Assembly: GCF_014203855.1 (NCBI RefSeq)
Contig: NZ_JACHJV010000001.1
Span: 434,001 to 498,000 of the forward strand
Origin: Kitasatospora kifunensis
GTDB taxonomy: Bacteria > Actinomycetota > Actinomycetes > Streptomycetales > Streptomycetaceae
Direction: 5' to 3'
Length of the DNA: 64,000 nt
Below are positions 43,609 to 51,995 of this stretch, piece after piece. Position 1 is the first letter of the stretch, and each line of letters begins with the position of its first letter. A program made the translations under genes and the position numbers. The notes below the pieces were generated by a model, which had not been told where the DNA came from, did no database searches, and saw only the letters and a program-made list of their open reading frames with translations.

Positions 43609-43771
43609 CTCGGCGCTGCCGCCAACCGGGACCAGCCCCACTCGTACTGACGCCGGGAGGCGAACCCACCCGGCCCAGCGACCCGCCCACGCACGGGTGA
43701 CAAGCCCCCCGCCCGCGTCGGCCCCTTGCTAGAACGGGACGGCAACACCGGCGCCGAGGGGGAGGCCCCCA

Positions 43772-45466
43772 ATGACCACCCTGGCCACCGCCGTCCTGCG
43801 GCTGAACGCCAGACCGATCGACTACGCCCTGCTCGCCGTCTACTTCGCCGTGGTCCTGGGCATCGGCGCACTCGCCCGCCGGTCGGTCTCCTCCAGTCTC
43901 GACTTCTTCCTCTCCGGGCGCTCGCTGCCGGCCTGGGTCACCGGGCTTGCCTTCATCTCCGCCAACCTGGGCGCGGTCGAGATCTTCGGGATGACCGCCA
44001 ACGGCGCGCAGTTCGGCATCCCCACCGTGCACTACTACTGGATCGGCGCGATCCCCGCGATGGTGCTGCTCGGCCTGGTGATGATGCCGTTCTACTACGG
44101 CTCGCAGGTGCGCAGCGTGCCCGAGTTCCTGCTGCGTCGGTTCGGCTCCTTCGCCCACCTGGTGAACGGGCTCAGCTTCGCGATCGCGCAGGTGCTGATC
44201 GCCGGGGTGAACCTCTACGCCCTGGCGACGGTGGTCAACCTGCTGCTGGGCTGGCCGCTCTGGGTCTCCATCATCGCGGCCGCGGTGATCGTGCTGGCCT
44301 ACACCACGCTGGGCGGACTCTCCGCCGCGGTCTACAACGAGGTGATGCAGTTCTTCGTGATCGTGGCCATGCTGGTCCCGCTCACCCTGGTCGGTCTGCA
44401 CAAGGTTGGCGGCTGGCACGGGTTGAGCGACCGGATCACGGCCGCGAACGCCGATGCCGGCGCCCAGTTGCACGCCTGGCCGGGCAGCAACCTGACCGGG
44501 ATCTCCAACGCCACCCTGTCCGTCATCGGCATCGTCTTCGGCCTCGGCTTCGTGCTCTCCTTCGGCTACTGGACCACCAACTTCGCCGAGGTACAACGCG
44601 CGTTGGCCGCACGCAACATGTCCGCCGCCCGACGCACTCCGCTGATCGGCGCCTACCCGAAGGCGCTGATCGCCCTGGTGATCGTGATCCCGGGCATGCT
44701 GGCCGCGGTCATCTCCCCCGAGTTGGCACAGTACAAGGCGAGCGGCGGGACGCTGGCCAACGGAGTGACGTACAACAACGCGATCGAGCTGCTGATCCGC
44801 GACCTGCTGCCGTCCGGGATGCTGGGCGTGGCGATCACCGGGCTGCTGGCCGCCTTCATGGCAGGCATGGCGGCGAACGTCAGTTCGTTCAACACGGTCT
44901 TCACGTACGACCTCTGGCAGGCGTATGTGGTGAAGAACCGGCCGGACGAGTACTACCTGCGAGTCGGACGCACCGTCACCGTGCTGGGCTGCGGCGCGGC
45001 GATCGGCACGGCGTTCATCGCCCGCAACTACAACAACATCATGGACTACCTGCAGACGCTCTTCTCCTTCTTCAACGCCCCGCTCTTCGCCACCTTCGTG
45101 CTCGGCCTGTTCTGGAAGCGGACCACTCCGCTGGCCGGTGGCATCGGCTTGATCGTAGGGACCGCATCGGCTCTGACGATCGATCAGCTGAATCGGCATC
45201 ACGTACTGCACATGTCCGGACAGGGGCCCAGCTTCGTCGCCGCGAGCGCCGCATTCGTCATGGACATCTTGGTGAGCGTGGCCGTCTCACTGGTCAGCAC
45301 GCCCAAGCCGGACAGCGAACTGGTCGGTCTGGTCTGGGTGTTGACTCCGCGCGACGCACTCAAGGGCAAGGCCGCACGGGAGGATGCGGGCTGGTACCGC
45401 AAGCCGGCCGTCCTCGGCATCGGCGCCCTGGTACTCGCCGCCGTACTCAACGTGATCTTCTGGTAA
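43772..45466 (+). CDS. Sodium:solute symporter (SSS family)
   Basis: About 564 aa with 13 or so predicted transmembrane helices. The family signature region is GSQVRSVPEFLLRRFGSFAH, and GLLAAFMAGMAANVSSFNTV is the sodium-site helix. It imports an organic solute such as a sugar, acetate or amino acid with Na+. ATG 43772 has GGGGGAGG upstream. It is followed after 12 bp by a small membrane protein gene, an arrangement like that of other symporters with a small partner. Confidence 0.92.
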   Translation: MTTLATAVLRLNARPIDYALLAVYFAVVLGIGALARRSVSSSLDFFLSGRSLPAWVTGLAFISANLGAVEIFGMTANGAQFGIPTVHYYWIGAIPAMVLLGLVMMPFYYGSQVRSVPEFLLRRFGSFAHLVNGLSFAIAQVLIAGVNLYALATVVNLLLGWPLWVSIIAAAVIVLAYTTLGGLSAAVYNEVMQFFVIVAMLVPLTLVGLHKVGGWHGLSDRITAANADAGAQLHAWPGSNLTGISNATLSVIGIVFGLGFVLSFGYWTTNFAEVQRALAARNMSAARRTPLIGAYPKALIALVIVIPGMLAAVISPELAQYKASGGTLANGVTYNNAIELLIRDLLPSGMLGVAITGLLAAFMAGMAANVSSFNTVFTYDLWQAYVVKNRPDEYYLRVGRTVTVLGCGAAIGTAFIARNYNNIMDYLQTLFSFFNAPLFATFVLGLFWKRTTPLAGGIGLIVGTASALTIDQLNRHHVLHMSGQGPSFVAASAAFVMDILVSVAVSLVSTPKPDSELVGLVWVLTPRDALKGKAAREDAGWYRKPAVLGIGALVLAAVLNVIFW

Positions 45467-45478
45467 AGGAAGCACACC

Positions 45479-45775
45479 ATGACCTCGCCCGGCGACCTCC
45501 CGCCGACACCCACCCCCGCCGCCGGCCGAACCGGCAAGGCCAACCTGCTCGATCTGCGGTGGATCCTCGCACTGCTCTTCGGCTTCTACGGCACCGTTCT
45601 GACCATCCTGGGCGCCGCGTTCACCTCCGCCGCCGACCGGCAGTTGGCGGGCGGGGTGAACGTCAACCTCTGGGCGGGCATCGGCATGCTGCTGCTGGCC
45701 GCGGCCTTCGCCGCCTGGGCGCAGTGGCGCCCGGTCCCACTGCCGGAGTCGACCATCAGGCCGGGGCCGAGCTAG
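45479..45775 (+). CDS. Small membrane protein, symporter partner
   Basis: About 98 aa with two transmembrane helices (WILALLFGFYGTVLTILGAA and WAGIGMLLLAAAFAAWAQW). It is probably co-transcribed with the symporter and may be a small accessory subunit. The TAG stop overlaps by one base the left arm of the palindromic repeat at 45775. Confidence 0.75.
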   Translation: MTSPGDLPPTPTPAAGRTGKANLLDLRWILALLFGFYGTVLTILGAAFTSAADRQLAGGVNVNLWAGIGMLLLAAAFAAWAQWRPVPLPESTIRPGPS

Positions 45776-45948
45776 GGCCTGTCGTCAAACCCCCTTCTGC
45801 TCGGCGACGCCATGCACGCACTCTCGCCGCACCGGGCACAGGCCCAAGTACGTCCAGTACGAGGGCCCGCGCCCGGCACGCCGAGAGCACGCACCTGACG
45901 CCGCCAAGCCGCCCTGCGGGCGAACGAAGGGGGTTTGACGACAGGCCC
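45775..45948. repeat. Long palindromic repeat element, copy 1
   Basis: A 174-bp imperfect palindrome with perfect 23-bp outer arms (45775-45797 and 45926-45948; the left arm begins GGGCCTGTCGTCAAACCCCC). The inner arms also pair over much of their length, around a central AAGTACGTCCAGTACGAGG. It contains no credible ORF. The central loop region and the starting GGCCTGT-like ends recur in the element at 55867, so they form one family, probably a MITE or REP-type element. Confidence 0.8.
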
Positions 45949-45966
45949 GAGGACCTTGCCACTGAC

Positions 45967-47277
45967 TCAGCTGAAGGTGAAGCGCAGCGAGCGGACCCGG
46001 TGGTCGAAGCTGGACGGGACCAACTCCGGTGCCCCGACCGAGCGGACGTCCGGCAGCCGGGTGAACAGCTCGCGGTACAGCGCCTTCATCTCCTGCCGCG
46101 CCAGGTGCGCACCGAGGCAGTAGTGCGGACCGCCGCCCCCGAAGGCGAGATGGGGGTTGGGGTGCCGGGTGATGTCGAAGGCCTCCGGATCGGGGAAGAC
46201 CGCCTCGTCGCGTCCGGCCGATCCGTAGAACAGCACCACCTTCTCGCCGCGACCCAGCCGGGTGCTGTTCAGCACGTGCTCGGCGGCCAGGGTCCGGCGG
46301 AACTGGATGATCGGCGTGGCGTGCCGCAGGATCTCCTCCACCGCACCGTCCAGGTGCTGCTCCGGATCGGCCAGCAGCAGGGCCCGCTGCTCGGGATGCG
46401 CACTGAGCAGGTGCAGGCCGTGGGCGAGCGCGTTGCGGGTGGTCTCGACCCCGGCGACCAGCAACAGCGAGAAGAACGCACCCAGTTCACGACCTGTCAG
46501 GCCACGCCCGTCGAGGTCGGCGCTGACCAGGGCGGAGATCAGGTCATCGGTGGGCCGCCGACGCCGCTCGCGACCCACCTCGGCGACCACTCGCTGCAAC
46601 CGGGCCAGCGCCCGCAGGCCCCGCCCCGGGATCCGGATCCGCGCCCGCAGCGGTCGGCGCACGCCGGTGTGCTCGGTGGCCTGGTCGATCTGACGCAGAA
46701 TCAGCGGCCAGCGCTCCTGCGGGATCCCCATCATGCCGCAGATCACCTGGAACGGGAGCTGGGCGGCGACCGCCGGGACGAAGTCCGCGGGGCGTTCGGC
46801 GATCACCCCGTCGACGATCCGGGTGGCGATCGCGCCGATCTGCGACTCGACCTGGTCGAGCAGGCGCGGCGTGAAGGCGCGGGCGACGATCCGGCGCAGC
46901 TGGGCGTGGTGCGGGTCGTCCAGGTTGACCATCGAGTCGCCGAAGAGCAGGCGCACCCAGCGGGCCGGCTCCGGTGTGGTGACGCCGGGCGCGCTGCGGA
47001 AGACCTGCGGCTGGCGACTGGCGGCGAGTACGTCGGCGTGCCGGACCAGGGCGTGGAAGCCGCGCTCGCGGCGCAGCAGGCCACCGGGCCGCTCGACGAA
47101 GTAGACCGGCGCATCGAGTGCGCGCAACTGGCGGAAGGCGGCAGCCCGTTGATCGGCAGGCCGCCGCCAGAAGGCAGGATCCGCGAGGTCGACCGCTGCC
47201 AGGCCGCCCGCCGCCAGGTCGACGTCCGCCGGTTCCTCCCGGGGCGGGAGCGACTCCACACGCAGTTGGTCGGACAC
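45967..47277 (-). CDS. Cytochrome P450
   Basis: About 436 aa. The heme loop is FGGGGPHYCLGAHLAR with the Cys ligand. The I-helix oxygen motif is LLVAGVETTRNAL, and the K-helix ExxR is VEEILRHATP. FGDSMVNLDDPHHAQLRRIV is the C-helix region. The AGVETT and GGGGPHYC motifs resemble CYP125/CYP142-like steroid side-chain hydroxylases, but the substrate is not determined. GTG 47277 has GGGAG about 8 bases upstream. No ferredoxin gene is adjacent. Confidence 0.92.
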   Translation of the reverse strand: MSDQLRVESLPPREEPADVDLAAGGLAAVDLADPAFWRRPADQRAAAFRQLRALDAPVYFVERPGGLLRRERGFHALVRHADVLAASRQPQVFRSAPGVTTPEPARWVRLLFGDSMVNLDDPHHAQLRRIVARAFTPRLLDQVESQIGAIATRIVDGVIAERPADFVPAVAAQLPFQVICGMMGIPQERWPLILRQIDQATEHTGVRRPLRARIRIPGRGLRALARLQRVVAEVGRERRRRPTDDLISALVSADLDGRGLTGRELGAFFSLLLVAGVETTRNALAHGLHLLSAHPEQRALLLADPEQHLDGAVEEILRHATPIIQFRRTLAAEHVLNSTRLGRGEKVVLFYGSAGRDEAVFPDPEAFDITRHPNPHLAFGGGGPHYCLGAHLARQEMKALYRELFTRLPDVRSVGAPELVPSSFDHRVRSLRFTFS

Positions 47278-47433
47278 CTTACCGCTCCCTTTGCCTGATC
47301 TCCGGGCCATGACGGAGCGTCAAACGCCGCAGCAGCGGGTCAGGCAACTGGCAACACCCCCGGACTCACCCGTTCGAGTGGCGGATCCGACGGCGTGGCC
47401 GCTCCCCTGGCGCCGAGTGCCCCTACGCCTCGA

Positions 47434-47814
47434 TCACGCCCGCCCCTTGATCATGGCGGCGTACGCGGCCTCGTCCATCAGGCTGTTGAGCTCGGCAGCG
47501 TCGCTCACCTTCATCTTGAAGAACCAGCCGGCCCCCAGAGGGTCTTCGTTGACCATGCCCGACTCGTCAGCCAAGGATTCGTTGATCTCAATAACCGTGC
47601 CGGCCACCGGCATCATGATCTCGCTCGCCGCCTTGACCGACTCGATCACCGCCGCTTCATCGCCCTTCGCGAGCTCGGCTCCGACCTCGGGCAACTGGAC
47701 GAACACGATGTCCCCGAGATGACCCTGGGCGAAATCCGTGATGCCGACCGTGACCACCCCGTTGGCTTCCACTCGCAGCCACTCGTGCTCCACGGTGTAC
47801 TTGACCTGCGACAT
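47434..47814 (-). CDS. gcvH: Glycine cleavage system H protein
   Basis: About 126 aa, full length. It carries the lipoyl group between GcvP, GcvT and the lipoamide dehydrogenase. The lipoylated Lys is Lys61 in VIESVKAASEIMMP. The N-terminus SQVKYTVEHEWLRVE and GHLGDIVFVQLPEVG are typical. No gcvT, gcvP or glyA is in the window, so the system is split. No glycine riboswitch is seen upstream. Confidence 0.95.
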   Translation of the reverse strand: MSQVKYTVEHEWLRVEANGVVTVGITDFAQGHLGDIVFVQLPEVGAELAKGDEAAVIESVKAASEIMMPVAGTVIEINESLADESGMVNEDPLGAGWFFKMKVSDAAELNSLMDEAAYAAMIKGRA

Positions 47815-47919
47815 GTCTGTCCCCATATCTCGTAGTCGCGCCATCGACCGGTTTCCAGCAGTGCTGGCAAGCTGACGGTCAGTCAAGCACGATCGGCCCG
47901 TGAGGTGGAACGCTATCGA

Positions 47920-48489
47920 TCAAGCCTCCCCATAACGGGCTACGCTGCCCTGGTCGATCAGCAGCTCCACCCGGGCGAGTGCTGCCTGCGTGGACTCGAC
48001 CAACCCGGCCTCCCCCTTGGCGATCCGCAGCCGCAGCGCTTCTTGCAGGTGGGCCTGGGCACCCGCGAGGTCACCGCGCTCCATCAGGTGCTTGCCGGTG
48101 TACTGAAGCACGAAGTCGACAAGTTCCGGGTGCTGGCTTCGCGCGGTGTTCAGGGCGCTGCGGTAGAGCGCGTCCGCAGCCTGCACGTCACCGGCGTAGC
48201 GGTGCGCGTCGCCGAGGTTGAGCCCGGTGGCGACGGCGGCCCGGGTGTTGCCAATCGCTGCGGCTAGGTCGAGCGACTGCCGGAGAAACGTACGGGCTTC
48301 CTCGTGGTTGCCCAGGCACATCTGGCCGATGCCGATCCACCTGGTCAGGACCCGGGCACGAGCGGGGTCGGCTTCCTTGGCCAAGCCCCGCAGTTCCTCG
48401 TTGAGTTGGCCGACCGCGGTGGTCAGCTCGTTGCGGTCGGTGGGGACCATTCGAAGGCTCTCGTCCTGGTCGATGAGGTGCTGGAGCAC
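47920..48489 (-). CDS. Tetratricopeptide repeat protein
   Basis: About 189 aa with three or four TPR-like helical hairpins (RTFLRQSLDLAAAIGNTRAA, ADALYRSALNTARSQ, AQAHLQEALRLRIAKG). It is a soluble protein-protein interaction module. GTG 48489 has GGAGGG upstream. It lies 106 bp upstream of gcvH in the same direction; a functional link is unlikely. Confidence 0.78.
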   Translation of the reverse strand: MLQHLIDQDESLRMVPTDRNELTTAVGQLNEELRGLAKEADPARARVLTRWIGIGQMCLGNHEEARTFLRQSLDLAAAIGNTRAAVATGLNLGDAHRYAGDVQAADALYRSALNTARSQHPELVDFVLQYTGKHLMERGDLAGAQAHLQEALRLRIAKGEAGLVESTQAALARVELLIDQGSVARYGEA

Positions 48490-48559
48490 CAGACCCTCCC
48501 TCGTTCGGTTCTGCTCAGCGTGGCACTACAGCAAGGCACGCCACGCGATCTCGATCTAA

Positions 48560-48706
48560 GGCGACCAGGCGGAGCGCGTCACACTTGCGGTCCGGCCCGA
48601 AGCGCAGGCCGCCATGAAGATGTACGAAGCCCTTGGTTACCGGGAGCTGGGCGACAAGACCCCGGCTTGGGAAGGCGCCCCGGTGTACCGCTACATGATC
48701 CGCTAG
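48560..48706 (+). pseudogene. Remnant of a GNAT acetyltransferase (C-terminus only)
   Basis: An open frame of 48 codons after a stop at 48557 encodes GDQAERVTLAVRPEAQAAMK followed by MYEALGYRELG and VYRYMIR. This is the acetyl-CoA loop-to-end segment of a GNAT protein. No start or N-terminal domain precedes it, so it is a decayed gene. Its stop overlaps the stop of the opposite-strand small gene. Confidence 0.65.
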
Positions 48707-48909
48707 CCCCAGGGGTCGCCCTCGGCGGTCATGTTCTCGGCGGCCAGGCGGTCCTCGTCGCTCAGCTGGGGCTTCGCCGGGGCCGACTCGGCGGACTTCT
48801 CGATATCGATGGCGAACGCGTCCGCCGCCTCGTCGTGCGCCAGGGCCGCGCGTTCAGCGGGATCCAGGTGCTCGTGCGCCTTGGACCGGAACCTGTCGAA
48901 GATGCCCAT
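48703..48909 (-). CDS. Small conserved hypothetical protein
   Basis: About 68 aa, starting MGIFDRFRSKAHEHLDPAER and rich in Ala, Asp and Glu. GGAGGAGAC directly precedes ATG 48909, one of the strongest ribosome sites here. It is predicted mostly helical and acidic. No function is recognised; similar small proteins are common in streptomycetes. Confidence 0.7.
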   Translation of the reverse strand: MGIFDRFRSKAHEHLDPAERAALAHDEAADAFAIDIEKSAESAPAKPQLSDEDRLAAENMTAEGDPWG

Positions 48910-49045
48910 GTCTCCTCCTCGGGTTGGTCGGACCAATGGGCTGCCCTCCCTGTCACATTACGTCGCGCAATGTGTCACCGGGAGCCTGCTCCGGGGCTCA
49001 GCCGCACGCGCATGGGACCTTACGGAGGGTGACCAGCAGCGCTAT

Positions 49046-49897
49046 TCAGCCGGTGGCCAGTGCCTGCAGGCGGTCGTAGGCACCGTTGAAGGTGTCCTGG
49101 TCGCCGGGGAAGGTGCCGGAGTCCGCGTACTGCCAGAAGCTCTGGTAGGCCCAGCCGTTCGGCAGTGTGCCCGGCGAGCTGTCGTAACGGGCGATCCAGA
49201 GCGGGTTGGTGGCGCCGAACCCGCCGTAGTTGCCGGTGCACGAGCTCCACCAGTCGGTGGTGGTGTAGATCGTCGGGTAACGGCCCGTCAGATTGTCGAC
49301 GGTGTCGCTGAAGTCCTGGATCCAACTCACCATGGCACCCTGGCTGAGCCCGTAGCAGCTGGCGCCGTACGGGTTGTACTCGATGTCCAGCGCGGGCGGC
49401 AGAGTGCGGCCGTCAGCCGACCAGCCGCCACCGTGACCGACGAAGTAGTCGGCCTGCGTGGCACCGCTGGAGGCGTTCGGCAGCGCGAAGTGGTAGGCGC
49501 CGCGGATCAGTCCGGCGTCGTACGAGCCGTCGTACTGCTGCGCGAAGTACGGATTGGTGTAGCCGGTGCCCTCGGTGGCCTTGACGTAGGCGAAGCCGGC
49601 GCCGTTCGCGGCGGTCGCCGACCAGTTGACGTCGCCCTGGTAGCTGGCGACGTCCAGGCCCGCGGTCTGGGTGACCAGCGGCCGCACGGCAGCACCGGCG
49701 CCCCGGCCTTCATGGGCGGCGATGGTGGAGCCGGCGTGGTCCTGATCGGGATGGCTGGGCTGGAAGCCGCGCCCGGCGGTGTCGGCCTGCGCCGGAGCGC
49801 CGAGGGCGACGGCGGCGGCGACCAGCAGGGCCACCAGCGCGGCCGCGAGGCGTGCACCGGATCCGGGCAGGAGGGCGAAGCGGGCAGTGCGGGACAT
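49046..49897 (-). CDS. Secreted lysozyme, GH25 family
   Basis: About 283 aa. A signal peptide (ALVALLVAAAVALGAPAQA) is followed by a 40-residue linker and the GH25 barrel, which cleaves the MurNAc-GlcNAc bond of peptidoglycan. Catalytic residues: Asp82 in GLDVASYQGDVNW, and Asp171/Glu173 in ALDIEYNPYG. GSTFQ-like C-terminal WQYADSGTFPG is the last strand. AGGAGC lies six bases before ATG 49897. Confidence 0.92.
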   Translation of the reverse strand: MSRTARFALLPGSGARLAAALVALLVAAAVALGAPAQADTAGRGFQPSHPDQDHAGSTIAAHEGRGAGAAVRPLVTQTAGLDVASYQGDVNWSATAANGAGFAYVKATEGTGYTNPYFAQQYDGSYDAGLIRGAYHFALPNASSGATQADYFVGHGGGWSADGRTLPPALDIEYNPYGASCYGLSQGAMVSWIQDFSDTVDNLTGRYPTIYTTTDWWSSCTGNYGGFGATNPLWIARYDSSPGTLPNGWAYQSFWQYADSGTFPGDQDTFNGAYDRLQALATG

Positions 49898-50112
49898 GTT
49901 CGCTCCTGGTGGGCTGGTGGGGAGGTGCCACAGCTGCGAGAACGTAGTGCCGCTGCACGCATACCAATGATTGGCATGACCGCGCCCGGCGAGCGTAGCG
50001 GCCAACTCCCCCGCGTCGCTAGAGAACTGGGGCCACCTCAGCAGAAAGAGGCCCACCAGGACCCGCGTAGACCCGGCCGCGCCACCAGGCGTTCACCTCG
50101 ACCCCGACCAGC

Positions 50113-50568
50113 TCAGTCCCGCAACCGACGCGCGACCTCGCCCAGCGCCTCGGCCACCACCACCAGTTGCTCGCGGTCCAGCACGTCGATCAGCGCCGCC
50201 CGCACCGCGGCCACGTGCCCGGGCGCCGCCGCGCGCAGCGCCTCGTAGCCCGGCTCGGTCAGGAAGGCCACCACTCCGCGCACATCGCTCGGGCAGGATC
50301 GCCGCCCGACCAGCCCCGCCTTCTCCAGCTGGGCCACCTGATAGGTGAGCCCGCTCTTGGAGGTGATCAGCCGCTCGGCCAGTTCGGTCATCCGCAGCGC
50401 GCGCTCGGGCGCCGCGGAGAGGTGGACGAGGATCTCGTACTGGGTGTGCGACAGCCCGGCCTCATCCTTCAGCTGCTGTTCGAGGCGGCGCGCCACCAGG
50501 TTGCTCGCCGCGAGGAAGCCTCGCCACGTCGCCATCTCCTGCTCGTCCAGCCACCGGGTCTCTGCCAT
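50113..50568 (-). CDS. MarR-family regulator
   Basis: About 151 aa. The winged helix is LSHTQYEILVHLSAAPERAL, MTELAERLITSKSGLTYQVA and QLEKAGLVGRRSC. It diverges from a GTP cyclohydrolase II gene. Two identical 12-bp palindromes lie between them, one next to the marR start, which fits autorepression plus control of the cyclohydrolase. One Cys in the wing (SCPSD) might sense oxidants. Confidence 0.92.
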   Translation of the reverse strand: MAETRWLDEQEMATWRGFLAASNLVARRLEQQLKDEAGLSHTQYEILVHLSAAPERALRMTELAERLITSKSGLTYQVAQLEKAGLVGRRSCPSDVRGVVAFLTEPGYEALRAAAPGHVAAVRAALIDVLDREQLVVVAEALGEVARRLRD

Positions 50569-50589
50569 GGGCCCAGCCTATCGCTGTTG

Positions 50590-50601
50590 TTCAAATTTGA
50601 A
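50590..50601. promoter_or_regulatory. MarR-type operator, site 1
   Basis: TTCAAATTTGAA, a perfect AT-rich palindrome in a GC-rich background, lies 22 bp upstream of the marR start. Confidence 0.75.
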
Positions 50602-50624
50602 GAGCGGTGTACTGTCGACCTCGC

Positions 50625-50636
50625 TTCAAATTTGAA
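50625..50636. promoter_or_regulatory. MarR-type operator, site 2
   Basis: An identical TTCAAATTTGAA lies 35 bp from site 1 and 78 bp before the cyclohydrolase start. The flanking bases mirror those of site 1 (GTTCAA...AAG and CTTCAA...AAC). Confidence 0.75.
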
Positions 50637-50713
50637 CTACTTGCCCCGAGTACCGCACCGAACACCGCGCCACCACTGCCGCCGGACGCGGCCCCGGATC
50701 GACCGGAGACCCC

Positions 50714-51379
50714 ATGACCAGCGCCACCCAGCCCCTCCCACAGCAGCTGCCGCCCGCCCGGGTGCGAACCAGGGTGCGGGTGCCGCTGCACTTCGGCGAC
50801 GGCTTCCAGGTCGACGCCGAGGTCACGACCTTCCACGAGCTCAGCGACGGCGCCGAGCACCTCGCACTCGGCCTCGGCGATCCGGTCGGTGCCGCAACCC
50901 CGCTGGTCCGGCTGCACTCCGAGTGCCTGACCGGTGACGTCTTCGGCTCCGCACGCTGCGACTGCGGCCCGCAGCTGCGCGAGTCGGTCGAACGGATCGC
51001 CCGGCAGGGCGGCTACCTGCTCTACCTGCGCCAGGAGGGCCGCGGCATCGGGCTCTACAACAAACTCGATGCCTACGCCCTCCAGGACGGCGGGCTCGAC
51101 ACCTACGCCGCCAACGCCGCCCTCGGGCTGCCGGAGGACGCGCGCGACTACACCGCGGCCGCCCAGATGCTGCACACCCTGCGGGCGCCGAGGATCGAAC
51201 TGCTGAGCAACAACCCGGCCAAGGCCGCCCAGCTCGCCGCCCACGGGATCACCATCGCCCGCCGGGTGCCGACCGGCGTGCACGCCTCCCCCAGCAACCT
51301 GCACTACCTGCGCACCAAGGCGCAGGGCACGCCACTGACCCTCGGCCACGGCATCCGCCTGCAGCCGCAGGGTAGTTGA
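50714..51379 (+). CDS. ribA: GTP cyclohydrolase II
   Basis: About 221 aa. It converts GTP to a diaminopyrimidine ribosyl phosphate, formate and pyrophosphate, the first step of riboflavin and some toxoflavin-like pathways. The zinc ligands are Cys71, Cys82 and Cys84 in SECLTGDVFGSARCDCG. The GTP site includes LRQEGRGIGLYNKLDAYALQ. It is a single-domain RibA without the DHBP synthase domain, so it is probably an extra or regulated copy. It sits opposite the MarR gene, not in a rib operon. Confidence 0.93.
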   Translation: MTSATQPLPQQLPPARVRTRVRVPLHFGDGFQVDAEVTTFHELSDGAEHLALGLGDPVGAATPLVRLHSECLTGDVFGSARCDCGPQLRESVERIARQGGYLLYLRQEGRGIGLYNKLDAYALQDGGLDTYAANAALGLPEDARDYTAAAQMLHTLRAPRIELLSNNPAKAAQLAAHGITIARRVPTGVHASPSNLHYLRTKAQGTPLTLGHGIRLQPQGS

Positions 51380-51457
51380 GCCCCGCGACACCCCAACCGA
51401 CCCACCGCCCACAGCCCACCCCCCATCCCCCGTTTCACCGAAAGGCAGGAATCCGCC

Positions 51458-51958
51458 ATGACCGTCCGCCGACTCAACCACGCGGTGCTCTACATCCGCG
51501 ACGTGGCGCGCTCCGTCGAGTTCTACACCGAGGTGCTCGGCTTCCGGGTGGCCGTCGAGATCCCGGGCCGCGCCGCCTTCCTCAGCGCCCAGGAGACCCT
51601 GAACGACCACGACCTCGGCCTGTTCGCCATCGGCGCCGACGCGCCGGGCCCGCAGCCGGGCCGGGTCGGGCTCTACCACCTGGCCTGGGAGGTCGGCACG
51701 CTCGGCGAGCTGGCCGAGATCGGACAGCTGCTGCGCGAGCGCGGCGCCCTGGTCGGCGCCACCGACCACCAGGTCTCCAAGTCCTTCTACGCCAAGGACC
51801 CCGACGGCAACGAGTTCGAGGTGATGTGGCGGGTCCCGCGCGAGGACTGGCCGACCGGCGACGAGCAGCACGGCCTGCGGACCCTCGACCTGCAGGCCGC
51901 CATCGACCGCTGGGGCGCCGACCTGGCGACCGGCGCGGCCGCCGGGTCCGCCACCTGA
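51458..51958 (+). CDS. VOC-family protein, extradiol dioxygenase-like
   Basis: About 166 aa, a vicinal-oxygen-chelate fold. Metal ligands appear as His in LNHAVLYIRDV, His in LYHLAWEVG and Glu in EFEVMWRV. The sequence GTLGELAEIGQLLRERGALV and KSFYAKDPDGNEFEV matches catechol 2,3-dioxygenase-like or glyoxalase-like proteins. It follows ribA by 78 bp and may be co-regulated by MarR. The substrate is unknown. Confidence 0.88.
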   Translation: MTVRRLNHAVLYIRDVARSVEFYTEVLGFRVAVEIPGRAAFLSAQETLNDHDLGLFAIGADAPGPQPGRVGLYHLAWEVGTLGELAEIGQLLRERGALVGATDHQVSKSFYAKDPDGNEFEVMWRVPREDWPTGDEQHGLRTLDLQAAIDRWGADLATGAAAGSAT

Positions 51959-51995
51959 CGGAACTCGCCGACCGAGCCACCGCATCGGTCAGTGA

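Noticed and set aside
47815..47919. Glycine riboswitch before gcvH
   Set aside because: The 105-bp gap lacks the paired helices and conserved bases of glycine aptamers as far as I can see.
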